From Streptococcus parasanguinis (GTDB lineage: Bacteria; Bacillota; Bacilli; Lactobacillales; Streptococcaceae), in contig NZ_JALDUR010000007.1 in assembly GCF_023109675.1 (NCBI RefSeq), positions 36,605-100,604 on the forward strand: a stretch of DNA of 64,000 bases, in the 5' to 3' direction. The position numbers and the translations under genes were made by a program. The notes below the pieces were generated by a model. It was given only the letters and a program-made list of their open reading frames with translations. It had not been told where the DNA came from and searched no databases. Shown piece by piece: positions 8,612 to 18,683 of this stretch (within the stretch, counting starts at the first letter, position 1; each line of letters starts with the position of its first letter).

Positions 8612-9212
8612 AATTTATTTCGTAAAATGCATTTTCTAAAATAGCATCCCATGACTTCTCTAGTCCTTCCCTGGTTACAGAAGAAAAGACAATAAAGGTG
8701 TCAGCTGGATCAAAATCGAGCTTTTTCTTGATGATCGATTCATGTTTATTCCATTTTCCACGCGGAATCTTATCTGCCTTAGTTGCTACCAAGATTACTG
8801 GGATTTCGTAGTATTTTAAGAACTCATACATTTGGACATCATCTGCTGAAGGTTCATGACGAAAATCGACTAGGCTAACGACTGCTTTTAAGTTCTCCCG
8901 GCTAGTGAGGTATTCTTCGATCATCCGCCCCCACTTCTCGCGCTCTTTTTTCGAGACTCGTGCATAGCCATAACCAGGTACGTCTACCAACCGGAGTTTA
9001 TCATCGATATTGAAGAAATTGAGCAATTGGGTTTTTCCTGGTTTCCCAGATGTTCTGGCCAGGTTCTTTCGATTTAAGAGAGTATTAATAAAAGAAGACT
9101 TGCCGACATTGGATCGACCGGCAAGTGCAACTTCTGGAATCTCATCTTGAGGATAATGACTCTTATTTGCAGCGCTTAAGAGGATATCCGCATTATGTGT
9201 ATTAATTTCCAT
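8610..9212 (-). CDS. engB: Ribosome biogenesis GTPase EngB (YsxC/YihA)
   Basis: 200 residues, a complete TRAFAC-class GTPase: G1 [10 protein letters not shown]3 DVPGYGYA, G4 TKAD and a G5-like SSVTREG are all present. EngB acts in late 50S subunit assembly and is usually essential. It lies 11 bp after clpX on the same strand, the usual streptococcal arrangement, and is probably co-transcribed with folA, the 56-residue gene and clpX. Confidence 0.96.
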   Translation of the reverse strand: MEINTHNADILLSAANKSHYPQDEIPEVALAGRSNVGKSSFINTLLNRKNLARTSGKPGKTQLLNFFNIDDKLRLVDVPGYGYARVSKKEREKWGRMIEEYLTSRENLKAVVSLVDFRHEPSADDVQMYEFLKYYEIPVILVATKADKIPRGKWNKHESIIKKKLDFDPADTFIVFSSVTREGLEKSWDAILENAFYEIN

Positions 9213-9223
9213 ATTTTATCTTT

Positions 9224-10456
9224 CTAGGCTGTTTCGAGAATTGGTTTTTCAGTTCCGTCTACAGCTTCTTTTGTAATTCGAACAAGTTTGACATCTTCTT
9301 GACTTGGAATTTCAAACATGACATCCATCATGGTTTCTTCGATAATCGAACGAAGTCCACGAGCTCCTGTTTTTCTTTCGATAGCCTTATTAGCAATCTC
9401 TTGAAGGGCTTCATCATCGAATTCCAATTCAACGTTATCATAAGAGAGCAAGGTTTGGTATTGTTTTACCAAGGCATTGCGTGGCTCTTTTAGAATACGG
9501 ACAAGGTCGTCAACTGTCAATTGCTCAAGGGCCGCAAAGACTGGAAGACGTCCGATCAATTCTGGGATAATCCCGAATTTTTGAATATCTTCTGCCACGA
9601 TTTCTTGCATGTAAGAGCTTGATTCATCAATAGCTTTATTGTTCTTACCGAAACCGATGACTTTTTCACCGAGACGTTGCTTAACAATTTCTTCGATCCC
9701 ATCAAAAGCTCCACCTACGATGAAGAGAATATTTTTGGTATCCACTTGAATCATCTCTTGTTGTGGGTGTTTGCGTCCCCCTTGAGGTGGGACACTAGCG
9801 ACGGTTCCTTCGATGATCTTCAAGAGAGCTTGTTGCACTCCTTCACCAGAAACGTCACGTGTGATAGAGACATTTTCACTTTTCTTAGCGATCTTATCGA
9901 TTTCATCGACATAGATAATGCCTCGTTCAGCACGTTCGATATTGAAATCAGCTGCCTGAAGAAGTTTCAAGAGAATGTTTTCAACGTCTTCTCCCACATA
10001 ACCAGCTTCTGTCAAGGCTGTTGCATCTGCAATGGCAAATGGGACATTCAAGCTACGTGCTAAGGTTTGGGCCAAGAAAGTCTTACCTGAACCAGTAGGG
10101 CCGATCATGAGGATGTTTGATTTTTGCAATTCAACATCTGTCTCGTCTTCACGCGTATCGTGGAAGTTGATGCGTTTGTAGTGGTTGTATACCGCTACAG
10201 CAAGGGCACGTTTGGCACGATCTTGACCGATGACATAGTGGTTCAAGATATTGAGCAATTCGATTGGTTTTGGAACTTCACTAAGGTCTGCAAGAACCTC
10301 TTCTGCTAGCTCCTCGCGGATAATTTCTTGTGCTAACTCGACACATTCATTACAGATAAACGCATTGTTTCCTGCAATGATTTTTTGGACTTCATCTTGA
10401 CTCTTTCCGCAAAATGAACAATAAACCATCATATCATTATTTTGATTCGTTGGCAT
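9224..10456 (-). CDS. clpX: ATP-dependent Clp protease ATP-binding subunit ClpX
   Basis: 410 residues, standard length. The N-terminal C4 zinc-binding domain (YCSFCGKS and [10 protein letters not shown]) recognises adaptors and substrates. The AAA+ module follows with Walker A GPTGSGKT, Walker [10 protein letters not shown], the GYVGEDVE pore loop and the IGF loop (VIGFGKNN) that docks on ClpP. Sensor 2 lies in the C-terminal domain (TGARGLR). ClpX unfolds proteins for degradation by ClpP. The gene follows folA and the small membrane-protein gene, so expression is likely tied to that operon; no CtsR-type operator was seen directly upstream. Confidence 0.98.
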   Translation of the reverse strand: MPTNQNNDMMVYCSFCGKSQDEVQKIIAGNNAFICNECVELAQEIIREELAEEVLADLSEVPKPIELLNILNHYVIGQDRAKRALAVAVYNHYKRINFHDTREDETDVELQKSNILMIGPTGSGKTFLAQTLARSLNVPFAIADATALTEAGYVGEDVENILLKLLQAADFNIERAERGIIYVDEIDKIAKKSENVSITRDVSGEGVQQALLKIIEGTVASVPPQGGRKHPQQEMIQVDTKNILFIVGGAFDGIEEIVKQRLGEKVIGFGKNNKAIDESSSYMQEIVAEDIQKFGIIPELIGRLPVFAALEQLTVDDLVRILKEPRNALVKQYQTLLSYDNVELEFDDEALQEIANKAIERKTGARGLRSIIEETMMDVMFEIPSQEDVKLVRITKEAVDGTEKPILETA

Positions 10457-10494
10457 GTATTTCCTCTTTCTGTCATTTTCTGTTTCTATTTAGT

Positions 10495-10665
10495 TTAAAA
10501 TAAGGTCATGTAAAAGGCGTGAATAGAATTCACAAGATTGGTAAAAGCATTTAGTAAGAATAAAATAGCGAGGCCAAACCGTTTTTTACGAAAGGTTTGT
10601 AAGGCGCAAATCAAACAGATGACACATAGGACAGCTGTAAAAAAACCAAAGACACTTCGCTCCAT
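10495..10665 (-). CDS. 56-residue hydrophobic protein between folA and clpX
   Basis: A short gene with ATG at 10665 sharing a TAATG overlap with the folA stop, so it is probably translationally coupled to folA. The product (56 residues) starts MERSVFGFF, has one membrane helix at about residues 7-23, a basic FRKKRFG linker and a second hydrophobic stretch at about 31-42, ending MTLF. It looks like a two-helix hairpin membrane protein. The intact frame, overlap and conserved position support it as real. Function unknown. Confidence 0.75.
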   Translation of the reverse strand: MERSVFGFFTAVLCVICLICALQTFRKKRFGLAILFLLNAFTNLVNSIHAFYMTLF

Positions 10666-11174
10666 TAGTCTAAATCCTTTCTCTTATAATAGTTGACCGT
10701 AAAATCATATGGGTTCTTCTCATCTTTTGGATGATGGACTTGACGGACTCTTTCATAGCGGTTCTCTTCAAATCTCGGTGCCAATGTATCGCCATCAATA
10801 TCCGCATGAATCATGGTCTGGATCAATTCTTCTAACTGGTCAGAGAAGAGCTTTAAAATCTGACTGCCTCCAATAATGTAAAGATTCTTCTCTTGGTTCT
10901 GATACCACTCCAAGACTTCTTCTTTGCTGTGCATGACAAGTACAGCGTCATTTTCAGGATCGTAGGCTTGATCTTGCGTTAAGATAATACTAGTCCGACC
11001 TGGTAGAACCCGTTTTTTCATACCATCAAAGGTCACTCTTCCCATGAGAATGGCTTGCCCCATGGTTGTTTCTTTGAAATGCTGAAGCTCAGCTGGCAGA
11101 TGCCAAGGCATGACTTGGTCCTTTCCAATAATGCCATTTTCAGTCTGAGCCCAGATACCAATTATCTTTTTCAT
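10665..11174 (-). CDS. folA: Dihydrofolate reductase
   Basis: 169 residues, the normal size. It reduces dihydrofolate to tetrahydrofolate with NADPH and is the trimethoprim target. The N-terminal GIWAQTENGIIGKDQVMPWHLPAE block contains the substrate loop and the substrate-binding acidic residue region; MGRVTFDGM and the nucleotide-binding IIGGSQIL block follow. It would recycle the dihydrofolate made by thyA at 19.6-20.4 kb; the two are separated by the giant adhesin gene. Confidence 0.97.
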   Translation of the reverse strand: MKKIIGIWAQTENGIIGKDQVMPWHLPAELQHFKETTMGQAILMGRVTFDGMKKRVLPGRTSIILTQDQAYDPENDAVLVMHSKEEVLEWYQNQEKNLYIIGGSQILKLFSDQLEELIQTMIHADIDGDTLAPRFEENRYERVRQVHHPKDEKNPYDFTVNYYKRKDLD

Positions 11175-11271
11175 TCTCTCATCCTTTACACTGATACTTC
11201 TATTTTATCAAATTTTCTTATAAAAGACTGATTTCAACTATCTAGTTTGGAGGATATTTTTTCAAATACAA

Positions 11272-11308
11272 ACAGAAAAAACCGCGAGATTTTCGCGGTT
11301 TTTTTTTA
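11272..11308. terminator. Bidirectional terminator after the CshA-like gene
   Basis: Hairpin ACCGCGA/TCGCGGT (11281-11299) flanked by A runs on one side and T runs on the other, so it can stop transcription on both strands. It separates the adhesin gene from folA. Confidence 0.9.
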
Positions 11309-11321
11309 GCCACAAGTTAGC

Positions 11322-14300
11322 TTAGTCTTCTTTTTTGCGTTTTGCAAATCCAAATAATGACAGACCTGCTAAAGCGCTAAAGATTGCAAGACCAGCAGTA
11401 GAAGATTCTTTTGTTCCTGTGTTTGGAAGTTGTGCAGTAGGATTTTGTGGATCGATATACTTCACTTCTTCTTTCGTTTCTGGAACAACAGGAATCGTTG
11501 GTTCTTCTGGTTTTGGTTGTGGAGTAGGTTGTGGTTGTGGTTCTGGTGTTGGTTGCGGTTGGGGAGTAGGCTGTGGCTGTGGCTCTGGTGTCGGAGTTGG
11601 ATCCGGCATTGGAGTTGGTGTCACAGTCTTCTTGTAGATATGTTGAATGTTTCCATCTTTATCTACAACAGTCTTCACGAAGTCATAACCTGGGATATCT
11701 TTCTTCGGTTGTTCCCCATCTTCTGTTGGGTTACCTGGGATTGGGTCCCCATTTTCGTCTACATATGAAGTTGTAACTTTTTCATAGACGTGTTCAGTAT
11801 CACCATTAGGCAATTTCTTCGTTTCCACAAAGCGGTAACCTGGAATTTCAGCTTTTGGCTCTTCTCCATCAACTGCAGGATATCCTGGGATTTCCTTACC
11901 TTCTTTATCAACAAACTTAGTGATTGGAAGGACAGTTGGTGTGTAAGTTGCAGAAGCTTTTGTTCCGTTCACATCTTCACGAACCACTGTTACAGCTGGT
12001 GCTGTTCCAGTGAATTGAGGTTCTGGTGTGAAGGTTACAGTTCCATCTGCTGCTACTGTGTATGTACCAACACCTGGAATTGTCTTCGTAGTTGAACCAT
12101 CTTCAAAGGTTGCTGGAACTCCGTCATTCATTGGTACACGGCTATCGCCTTCTGTGAAGGTTGGTTTGCCTGTTTGAGTGGCACCCTTCTTACCAATTGA
12201 AGTAGCTGGTTCTGCAGTTGGTGTAACTGGTGTTACAGTTGGTGTGTAAGTAGCGGTAATTGGTGTACCGTTCTTATCAACACGTTTCACTGTTACGCCT
12301 GTACCGGTTCCTGTGAATGATTTTTCTGGTACGAAGGTTACGGTTCCGTCTGGAGAAACGGTGTAAGTTCCTTCACCTGGAATAACTTTAGTAGTTGATC
12401 CATCTTCAAAGGTTGCAGGTACATCATCATCCATTGGCACACTTGGGTTACCAGGCGTGAAGCTTGGTTTACCTGTTTGAGTTTGACCTTGGATATCTGT
12501 TGATGTAGCAGGATCAGCTGTTGGTGTCACAGGTGTAACAGTTGGTGTGTACTTAGCTGTAACTGGTGTACCGTTCTTGTCAACACGTTTAACAGTCACG
12601 CCTGTTCCTGTTCCTGTGAATGATTTTTCTGGTACGAAGGTAACTGTTCCATCTGGAGCTACTGTGTATGTTCCTTCACCTGGAATAGTCTTAGTTGTTG
12701 AACCATCTTCAAATGTTGCTGGCACATCATCATCCATCGGTACATCTGGGTTACCTGGTGTGAATGTTGGTTTGCCTGTTTGTGTCTTACCTTGGATGTC
12801 AGTAGATGTTGCTGGCTCAGCGGTTGGAGTTACTGGTGTTACAGTTGGTGTGTAAGTTGCAGTAACTGGAGTACCGTTCTTATCAACACGTTTCACTGTT
12901 ACGCCTGTACCTGTTCCTGTGAATGATTTTTCTGGAACAAAGGTTACGGTTCCATCCGGAGCAACTGTGTAAGTTCCTTCACCTGGAATAACTTTAGTTG
13001 TTGAGCCATCTTCAAAGGTAGCTGGTACATCATCATCCATTGGGATTGCAGGGTTACCAGGTGTAAAGCTTGGTGTACCTGTTTGAGTTTGACCTTGGAT
13101 GTCAGTAGATGTTGCAGGATCAGCAGTTGGTACAACTGGAGTGATCTTCGGTGTGTAAGTTGTCTCAGCAACAGTTCCGTTTGTATCTTTACCTTGAACC
13201 TTAACTGGAACAACATCACCTGAGTATGATTTATCTGTTGGTGTGAAGGTCACAACACCTGTTTCTTTATCAACGGTGAAGGTACCGATCACATCACCTG
13301 CTGGTGATTTCGCATCTACAGATGCTGCTGGCTGACCATTTTCGTCAAGAAGAGTAATGGTATCCTTGTCGATTGGTGCAACTGGGTCACCTTCAGTGAA
13401 GGTAACAGTTCCTGTTTGAACCACACCTTGAGGTGCTTCTGATTCAGCTGGAGTTGCTGTTGGTGTTACTGGTGTCACAGTTGGTGTGTACTTAGCAGTA
13501 ACTTGAGTACCGTTCTTATCGACACGTTTAACCGTTACGCCTGTACCTTCTCCTGTGAATGATTTTTCTGGTACAAAGGTTACAGTTCCATCTGGAGCAA
13601 CAGTGTAAGTTCCTTCACCTGGAATGGTCTTCGTAGTTGAGCCATCTTCAAATGTTGCAGGAGTATCATCATCCATTGGAAGATTTGGATTACCTGGTGT
13701 GAAGGTTGGTGTACCTGTTTGCGTTTGACCTTGTTTGTCAGTAGATGTTGTATCTTCTGCAGTTGGTGTAACTGGTGTTACGGTTGGTGTATAAGTTGCA
13801 GAGGCTTTAGTTCCATTCTTATCTTCACGAACAACCGTCACTGCTGGAGCAGTCCCGACGAATGATTTCTCTGGAACGAAGGTAACAGTTCCATCTGCTG
13901 CTACTGTGTAAGTACCAACACCGTCTACAGTCTTCGTAGTTGAGCCATCGTCAAATGTTGCTGGAACATCATCGTTCATTGGCACACGGCTATCGCCTTC
14001 AGTAAATTCAGGCTTACCTGTTTGAGTTTGACCTTGCTTACCAGTTGAAGTAGCATCTTCAGCTGTTGGTGTTACAGGCGTTACAGTTGGTGTGTAAGTT
14101 GCAGAGGCTTTAGTGCCATTCATATCTTCACGCACAACTGTTACCGCTGGTGCAGTTCCAACAAATGATTTTTCTGGTACAAATGTAACTGTTCCGTCTG
14201 CTGCTACTGTGTAAGTACCAACACCGTCTACAGTCTTAGTCGTTGAGCCATCGTCAAATGTTGCTGGAACATCTTCATTGATTTCTACTGTTTTCTCAAC

Positions 14301-17300
14301 GCCATCAACCGTTACAGTTCCACCCTTGAATTCAGGTTTACCAGTTTGTGTAGCACCTTGAATATCTGTTGTTTCAGCTGGTGTAGCTGTTGGAGTTACT
14401 GGAACAATTTCAGGTGTGTAGGTTGTATCTACCTTGATACCGTTTGAGCTTTCAGCTTGAACCTTAACAGGCGTTACTTTACCAGTATAAGATTTGTCAG
14501 TTGGTGTGAAGGTTACTTGTCCAGTTGCTGGATCAATTGAGTAAGTACCGATTTCAGTTGTTCCATCAGCAGCATAAGCTGGTGTGCTTGATACTTCATT
14601 ACCATCCTTATCCAAAAGCGTGTAGCTATTATCTTTAATCGTAATCGCTTTATCTTGACCATTAACTTGAACAGTTGCACCTTCAAAGGTTGGTGTTCCT
14701 GTTTGTGTCGCACCTTGGATATCTTTAGATGTAGCTGGATTAGCTGTTGGAACAGCTGCTACAACTGTTGGTGTGTAACTTGCATCTGAAGTGATAGTTG
14801 AAGTCTTACTGTCTGCATTGGTAATTGTTGCAGTCGCTTGGACTTTCACGCCAGTTGCAGTTCCGACGAAGTCTTTTTCAGGTGTGAAGGTTACTGCTCC
14901 TGTAGTAGGATCGATTGTATAAGTTCCTTCACCTGCTACTGTTACAGTTGTTTCATCCGTCGGTTGACCTGTTGCAGGGTCAATCAATTTCTTGCTTGTG
15001 ATTTGAGCAGTCTCATCATCACTCAAAGCAAATGTAGGTGTCTCTGTTTGAGGAACATTTTGAATGTCTTCAGAAACTTTATTTGTTGGAGTAAGAGTGA
15101 CTGGGTTAACCGTTGGTGTGTAAGTCGCAGATGCTTTGGTTCCATTCTTGTCTTCACGAACAACGGTTACGGCTGGTGCAGTACCAGTAAAGCTTGGTTC
15201 TGGAACAAATGTAACAGTTCCGTCTGGAGCTACTGTATAAGTACCAACGCCATCGACTGTCTTAGAAGTAGATCCATCATCGAAGGTTGCTGCAACATCA
15301 TCGTTCATTGGTACACGGCTGTCGCCTTCAGTGAATACAGGTTTACCAGTTTGTGTAGCACCTTGGATGTCTTTTGTTTCAGCTGGTGTTGCTTCAGGTG
15401 TTACTGGCAATACTGTTGGTGTGTAGGTTGCTGAAGCTTTTGTTCCATTCTTATCTTCGCGGACAACTGTCACAGCTGGTGCAGTTCCGACAAATGATTT
15501 TTCTGGTACAAATGTAACAGTACCGTCTGCTGCTACTGTGTAAGTACCAACACCTTCAACGGTCTTGGTTGTTGAACCATCTTCGAAAGTTGCTGGAACA
15601 TTTTCATTGATGGCTACTGTCTTCTCAACGCCATCAACCGTTACAGTTCCACCCTTGAATTCAGGTTTACCTGTTTGAGTAGCACCTTGGATATCTTCTG
15701 TTTCAACTGGGGTTGCTGTTGGGGTTACTGGAACGATTTCTGGTGTGTAAGTTGTATCCACCTTGATACCGTTTGAGCTTTCAGCTTGAACCTTGGCTGG
15801 TGTGACTGCACCAGTGTATGATTTATCAGTCGGTGTGAAGGTTACTTGACCAGTTGCTGGGTCGATTGTGAAGTTACCGATCACTGTTGTACCGTCTGCC
15901 GCATAAGCTGGTGTCGTTGAAACTTCGTTACCATCTTTATCTAGCAATGTGTAGCTATTGTCTTTAATGGTAATAGCTTTATCTTCACCATTTACTTGAA
16001 CAGTTGTTCCTGCAAAGGTTGGTGTACCGGTTTGAGTTGCACCTTGAACATCTTTAGAAGTTGTAGGGTTTGCTGTTGGAACAGCCGCTACAACAGTTGG
16101 TGTGTAAGTTGCATCAGATGTGATGGTTGCTGTCTTACCGTTCGCATTGGTAATCGTTGCAGTCGCTTGAACTGTCACACCAGTTGCAGTACCAACGAAG
16201 TCTTTTTCAGGTGTGAAGGTCACCGCTCCTGTAGTTGGATCGATTGTATATGTACCTTCCCCTGCTACTGTCACCGTTGTTTCGTCAGTCGGTTGACCAG
16301 TTGCTGGATCCACCAATTTCTTGCTAGTGATTTCAGCAGTCTTGTCGTTACTCAAATCAAATGTTGGTGTTTGAGTTTGAGGAACATTTTGAACATCCGC
16401 AGAAACCTTGTCTGTAGGAGTCACTGTGATAGGTGTTACAGTTGGTGTGTACTTAGCGGTTGCTGTCTTAAGGTATTCATCACGGACGGTACCGTCTTTA
16501 TCTCTTCCGACAGGTGCTGTTACGGATACGGTAACACCTTGAGCTGTACCTGTGAATCCTGGTTCTGGAACAAAGGTTACTTTACCAGTAGCATCGTCAA
16601 TGCTGTATGTTCCTTCGCCTGCTACTGTTACAGAGGTTGCATTGGTTACTTGACCAGTCGCTGGATCCACCAATTTAGCAGGGTATTCCAAGCTTGGAGT
16701 GACAGAGATCTTTTCGCCATTAGCGTTTGTTGTCGTTGTGTTAAAGGTTGGTGTACCTGTTTGAGTCGCACCTTGGACATCTGTCGAAGTCTTATCTACC
16801 CCTTCAATATCCGTTGGTGTAACAGTTGGGATATAAAGACCATCCATGGTATTCAAAACAGTATCTACATTGGCTTCATCAGCTGGGAATTTTGTTGACC
16901 AACCAGTATCGTAGCCATTGCTGTCTGTACGACGAATAGAGATACCATCCGCTGTTCCAAGGAAGTGATCTTCAGGAATGAACTCAACATCCACAGAAGT
17001 TCCGTTTGGAGTGATCTTGTACTTCCCTTGACCAGCTACAGCATAGTAGCCATCTGCGCCAGGTGTAACGACTTGCCCTGTACGGTTATCTATCATTTGT
17101 GGAGCTACTATTTCATCAATTTTTGCTGGCTCAGTTAGGCTATAGCCTTGCAAACCACGAGCGGTAAAGGCTACAGTTGCAGTTTGCTTCGCCCCTTGAA
17201 GACCAGTTGTTTCTTTGAATTCCCCTTTAGGTGGGTGGGTGATTTGAGTCTTGAAGTCCTCAACTTCCCCTGAAAAGGCCATTCCTGTCGGACTCTCGAT

Positions 17301-18578
17301 TTGATCAGCATCCTTAGCAATTCGTAACCGTACCCCTAATTCCTTAACACTAGGATCAATATAGGTTTTACTCTTTGTAAAGCTTAACGTAGCCGTTCCA
17401 TCTTGAGTAATAGTTGTTAAATCAGACCGTTCATCTTCATCGAAGGTTCCGTTTTGGTTGAAATCTATCCAACCATAGATGTTAGCTTTTGCTGCTCCAC
17501 CCGTATGAGCTTCCACTGAAATGGTGTAATTACCTGGACGTGTCCGGTCCATCTTGATCAGCTCATTAGTTTTTCCTTTGAGATCATTTGGAAGTAATTG
17601 GTCGATGCCTTCATCCGCAGTGGTCGCCTTGTCATCACCCGTCCAATCAAGGGTATTGTTTTCATCCATATCAGGACTCAAGTGACCGAGATAAGGTTGG
17701 TTCACTTTCTTACCAGTAATTCCATCTACAGTTGCGATCGAATGAATCGCCTTACCGTATGATTCAGGTGCATCTCCTTCATCAAGTGGGAAGAATCCTA
17801 GCATAGCAGACTGTTTACCACCTGAAGCAATGTAAAGACCAATTTCAGAAGCTCCCTTTGTCATAACAAGAGGAACATCAACATCATTTGCAGAAATATT
17901 TGGACCGAAAACTCCCGTTCCGAGACCTCCGGTTGTTAAATCAGCACTTCCAAAGTACTTCCAGGCAACCGCTTTTTTGTCTGGTCCAACTTGAGTTGAT
18001 CTACGAAGTTGGTCAAGATTAGTTCTAGAGAAAATCATACCGTTTATATTGGTGGTAGAGTTTGAACCAAATAAATTGTCTGTATCTTGTGGAATGTAGG
18101 TTACATTATATCTTTTAGTCGATTTTTTCCATTCCCCTATATGTTTCCAACCTTCTCCATTGGTGGTAAACAGAACCAATTCACCAGGGTTAGCGGACTC
18201 ACCATCTGCCATGACTACAGCAGGTTTGACAGCTTTTCCACGGAAGGTAGCGGAGACTTCAAATTGAATACCAATATTCCCACCATTTAATTCTGAACTA
18301 ATAGTTGTACTCTTTGTTCCAGTATTAATTCCTTCTGATCTAATCTCAGTCCAATTATTTTGAGGCTCGGCAATAACCTTGGCTTCATGACCAGCATTCA
18401 ATTCTGCAAGTGATTTTGGATCAGTAGTCCCACTCACATAACCATTTTTAGCATTAGGATCATAGGTTGCTTTTTCTGCTTCTGTAGCTCCACGTTCTTC
18501 CATCCGTTTTTTATAGATTTCAGTCGCTTGGAAGGGTTTTAAAGACTTGACTTTGATGGTAACTACATAGCCAGGCAT
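11322..18578 (-). CDS. C-terminal part of the CshA-like adhesin (after the internal stop)
   Basis: The open frame after the TAA runs from at least 18683; the first ATG is at 18578 and would give 2,418 residues without a signal peptide. No convincing ribosome site precedes this ATG, so independent translation is doubtful and any product would stay in the cytoplasm. It contains the GEVEDF segment, 15 clear CshA repeats of about 85-115 residues (each with a QTG.P.F start, a GTYT or GTFT turn and a TYTPTV end), the MucBP-like pair, a PQPTP-rich region and the LPNTG sorting signal. The repeats appear to be organised in a duplicated block of four. Confidence 0.75.
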   Translation of the reverse strand: MPGYVVTIKVKSLKPFQATEIYKKRMEERGATEAEKATYDPNAKNGYVSGTTDPKSLAELNAGHEAKVIAEPQNNWTEIRSEGINTGTKSTTISSELNGGNIGIQFEVSATFRGKAVKPAVVMADGESANPGELVLFTTNGEGWKHIGEWKKSTKRYNVTYIPQDTDNLFGSNSTTNINGMIFSRTNLDQLRRSTQVGPDKKAVAWKYFGSADLTTGGLGTGVFGPNISANDVDVPLVMTKGASEIGLYIASGGKQSAMLGFFPLDEGDAPESYGKAIHSIATVDGITGKKVNQPYLGHLSPDMDENNTLDWTGDDKATTADEGIDQLLPNDLKGKTNELIKMDRTRPGNYTISVEAHTGGAAKANIYGWIDFNQNGTFDEDERSDLTTITQDGTATLSFTKSKTYIDPSVKELGVRLRIAKDADQIESPTGMAFSGEVEDFKTQITHPPKGEFKETTGLQGAKQTATVAFTARGLQGYSLTEPAKIDEIVAPQMIDNRTGQVVTPGADGYYAVAGQGKYKITPNGTSVDVEFIPEDHFLGTADGISIRRTDSNGYDTGWSTKFPADEANVDTVLNTMDGLYIPTVTPTDIEGVDKTSTDVQGATQTGTPTFNTTTTNANGEKISVTPSLEYPAKLVDPATGQVTNATSVTVAGEGTYSIDDATGKVTFVPEPGFTGTAQGVTVSVTAPVGRDKDGTVRDEYLKTATAKYTPTVTPITVTPTDKVSADVQNVPQTQTPTFDLSNDKTAEITSKKLVDPATGQPTDETTVTVAGEGTYTIDPTTGAVTFTPEKDFVGTATGVTVQATATITNANGKTATITSDATYTPTVVAAVPTANPTTSKDVQGATQTGTPTFAGTTVQVNGEDKAITIKDNSYTLLDKDGNEVSTTPAYAADGTTVIGNFTIDPATGQVTFTPTDKSYTGAVTPAKVQAESSNGIKVDTTYTPEIVPVTPTATPVETEDIQGATQTGKPEFKGGTVTVDGVEKTVAINENVPATFEDGSTTKTVEGVGTYTVAADGTVTFVPEKSFVGTAPAVTVVREDKNGTKASATYTPTVLPVTPEATPAETKDIQGATQTGKPVFTEGDSRVPMNDDVAATFDDGSTSKTVDGVGTYTVAPDGTVTFVPEPSFTGTAPAVTVVREDKNGTKASATYTPTVNPVTLTPTNKVSEDIQNVPQTETPTFALSDDETAQITSKKLIDPATGQPTDETTVTVAGEGTYTIDPTTGAVTFTPEKDFVGTATGVKVQATATITNADSKTSTITSDASYTPTVVAAVPTANPATSKDIQGATQTGTPTFEGATVQVNGQDKAITIKDNSYTLLDKDGNEVSSTPAYAADGTTEIGTYSIDPATGQVTFTPTDKSYTGKVTPVKVQAESSNGIKVDTTYTPEIVPVTPTATPAETTDIQGATQTGKPEFKGGTVTVDGVEKTVEINEDVPATFDDGSTTKTVDGVGTYTVAADGTVTFVPEKSFVGTAPAVTVVREDMNGTKASATYTPTVTPVTPTAEDATSTGKQGQTQTGKPEFTEGDSRVPMNDDVPATFDDGSTTKTVDGVGTYTVAADGTVTFVPEKSFVGTAPAVTVVREDKNGTKASATYTPTVTPVTPTAEDTTSTDKQGQTQTGTPTFTPGNPNLPMDDDTPATFEDGSTTKTIPGEGTYTVAPDGTVTFVPEKSFTGEGTGVTVKRVDKNGTQVTAKYTPTVTPVTPTATPAESEAPQGVVQTGTVTFTEGDPVAPIDKDTITLLDENGQPAASVDAKSPAGDVIGTFTVDKETGVVTFTPTDKSYSGDVVPVKVQGKDTNGTVAETTYTPKITPVVPTADPATSTDIQGQTQTGTPSFTPGNPAIPMDDDVPATFEDGSTTKVIPGEGTYTVAPDGTVTFVPEKSFTGTGTGVTVKRVDKNGTPVTATYTPTVTPVTPTAEPATSTDIQGKTQTGKPTFTPGNPDVPMDDDVPATFEDGSTTKTIPGEGTYTVAPDGTVTFVPEKSFTGTGTGVTVKRVDKNGTPVTAKYTPTVTPVTPTADPATSTDIQGQTQTGKPSFTPGNPSVPMDDDVPATFEDGSTTKVIPGEGTYTVSPDGTVTFVPEKSFTGTGTGVTVKRVDKNGTPITATYTPTVTPVTPTAEPATSIGKKGATQTGKPTFTEGDSRVPMNDGVPATFEDGSTTKTIPGVGTYTVAADGTVTFTPEPQFTGTAPAVTVVREDVNGTKASATYTPTVLPITKFVDKEGKEIPGYPAVDGEEPKAEIPGYRFVETKKLPNGDTEHVYEKVTTSYVDENGDPIPGNPTEDGEQPKKDIPGYDFVKTVVDKDGNIQHIYKKTVTPTPMPDPTPTPEPQPQPTPQPQPTPEPQPQPTPQPKPEEPTIPVVPETKEEVKYIDPQNPTAQLPNTGTKESSTAGLAIFSALAGLSLFGFAKRKKED

Positions 18579-18683
18579 GATTTCCTTAGTATAGGTAGCA
18601 CCAACTTGGAGTGCAAGTTTGCCGTCTGATGTAGTCGTTGTTCCTGTCCAGTTGGCTGTTTCTCCAAAGTCTAACCAAGAGAT

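Noticed and set aside
14838..16898. Long plus-strand open frames opposite the adhesin repeats (198 and 300 codons)
   Set aside because: They mirror the repetitive minus-strand codons, give Cys/Ser-rich low-complexity proteins and lack ribosome sites.
11900..17000. Regularly spaced DNA repeats that could suggest a CRISPR-like array
   Set aside because: The period is about 260-340 bp, the repeats are coding and keep frame; they are protein repeats of the CshA-like adhesin.
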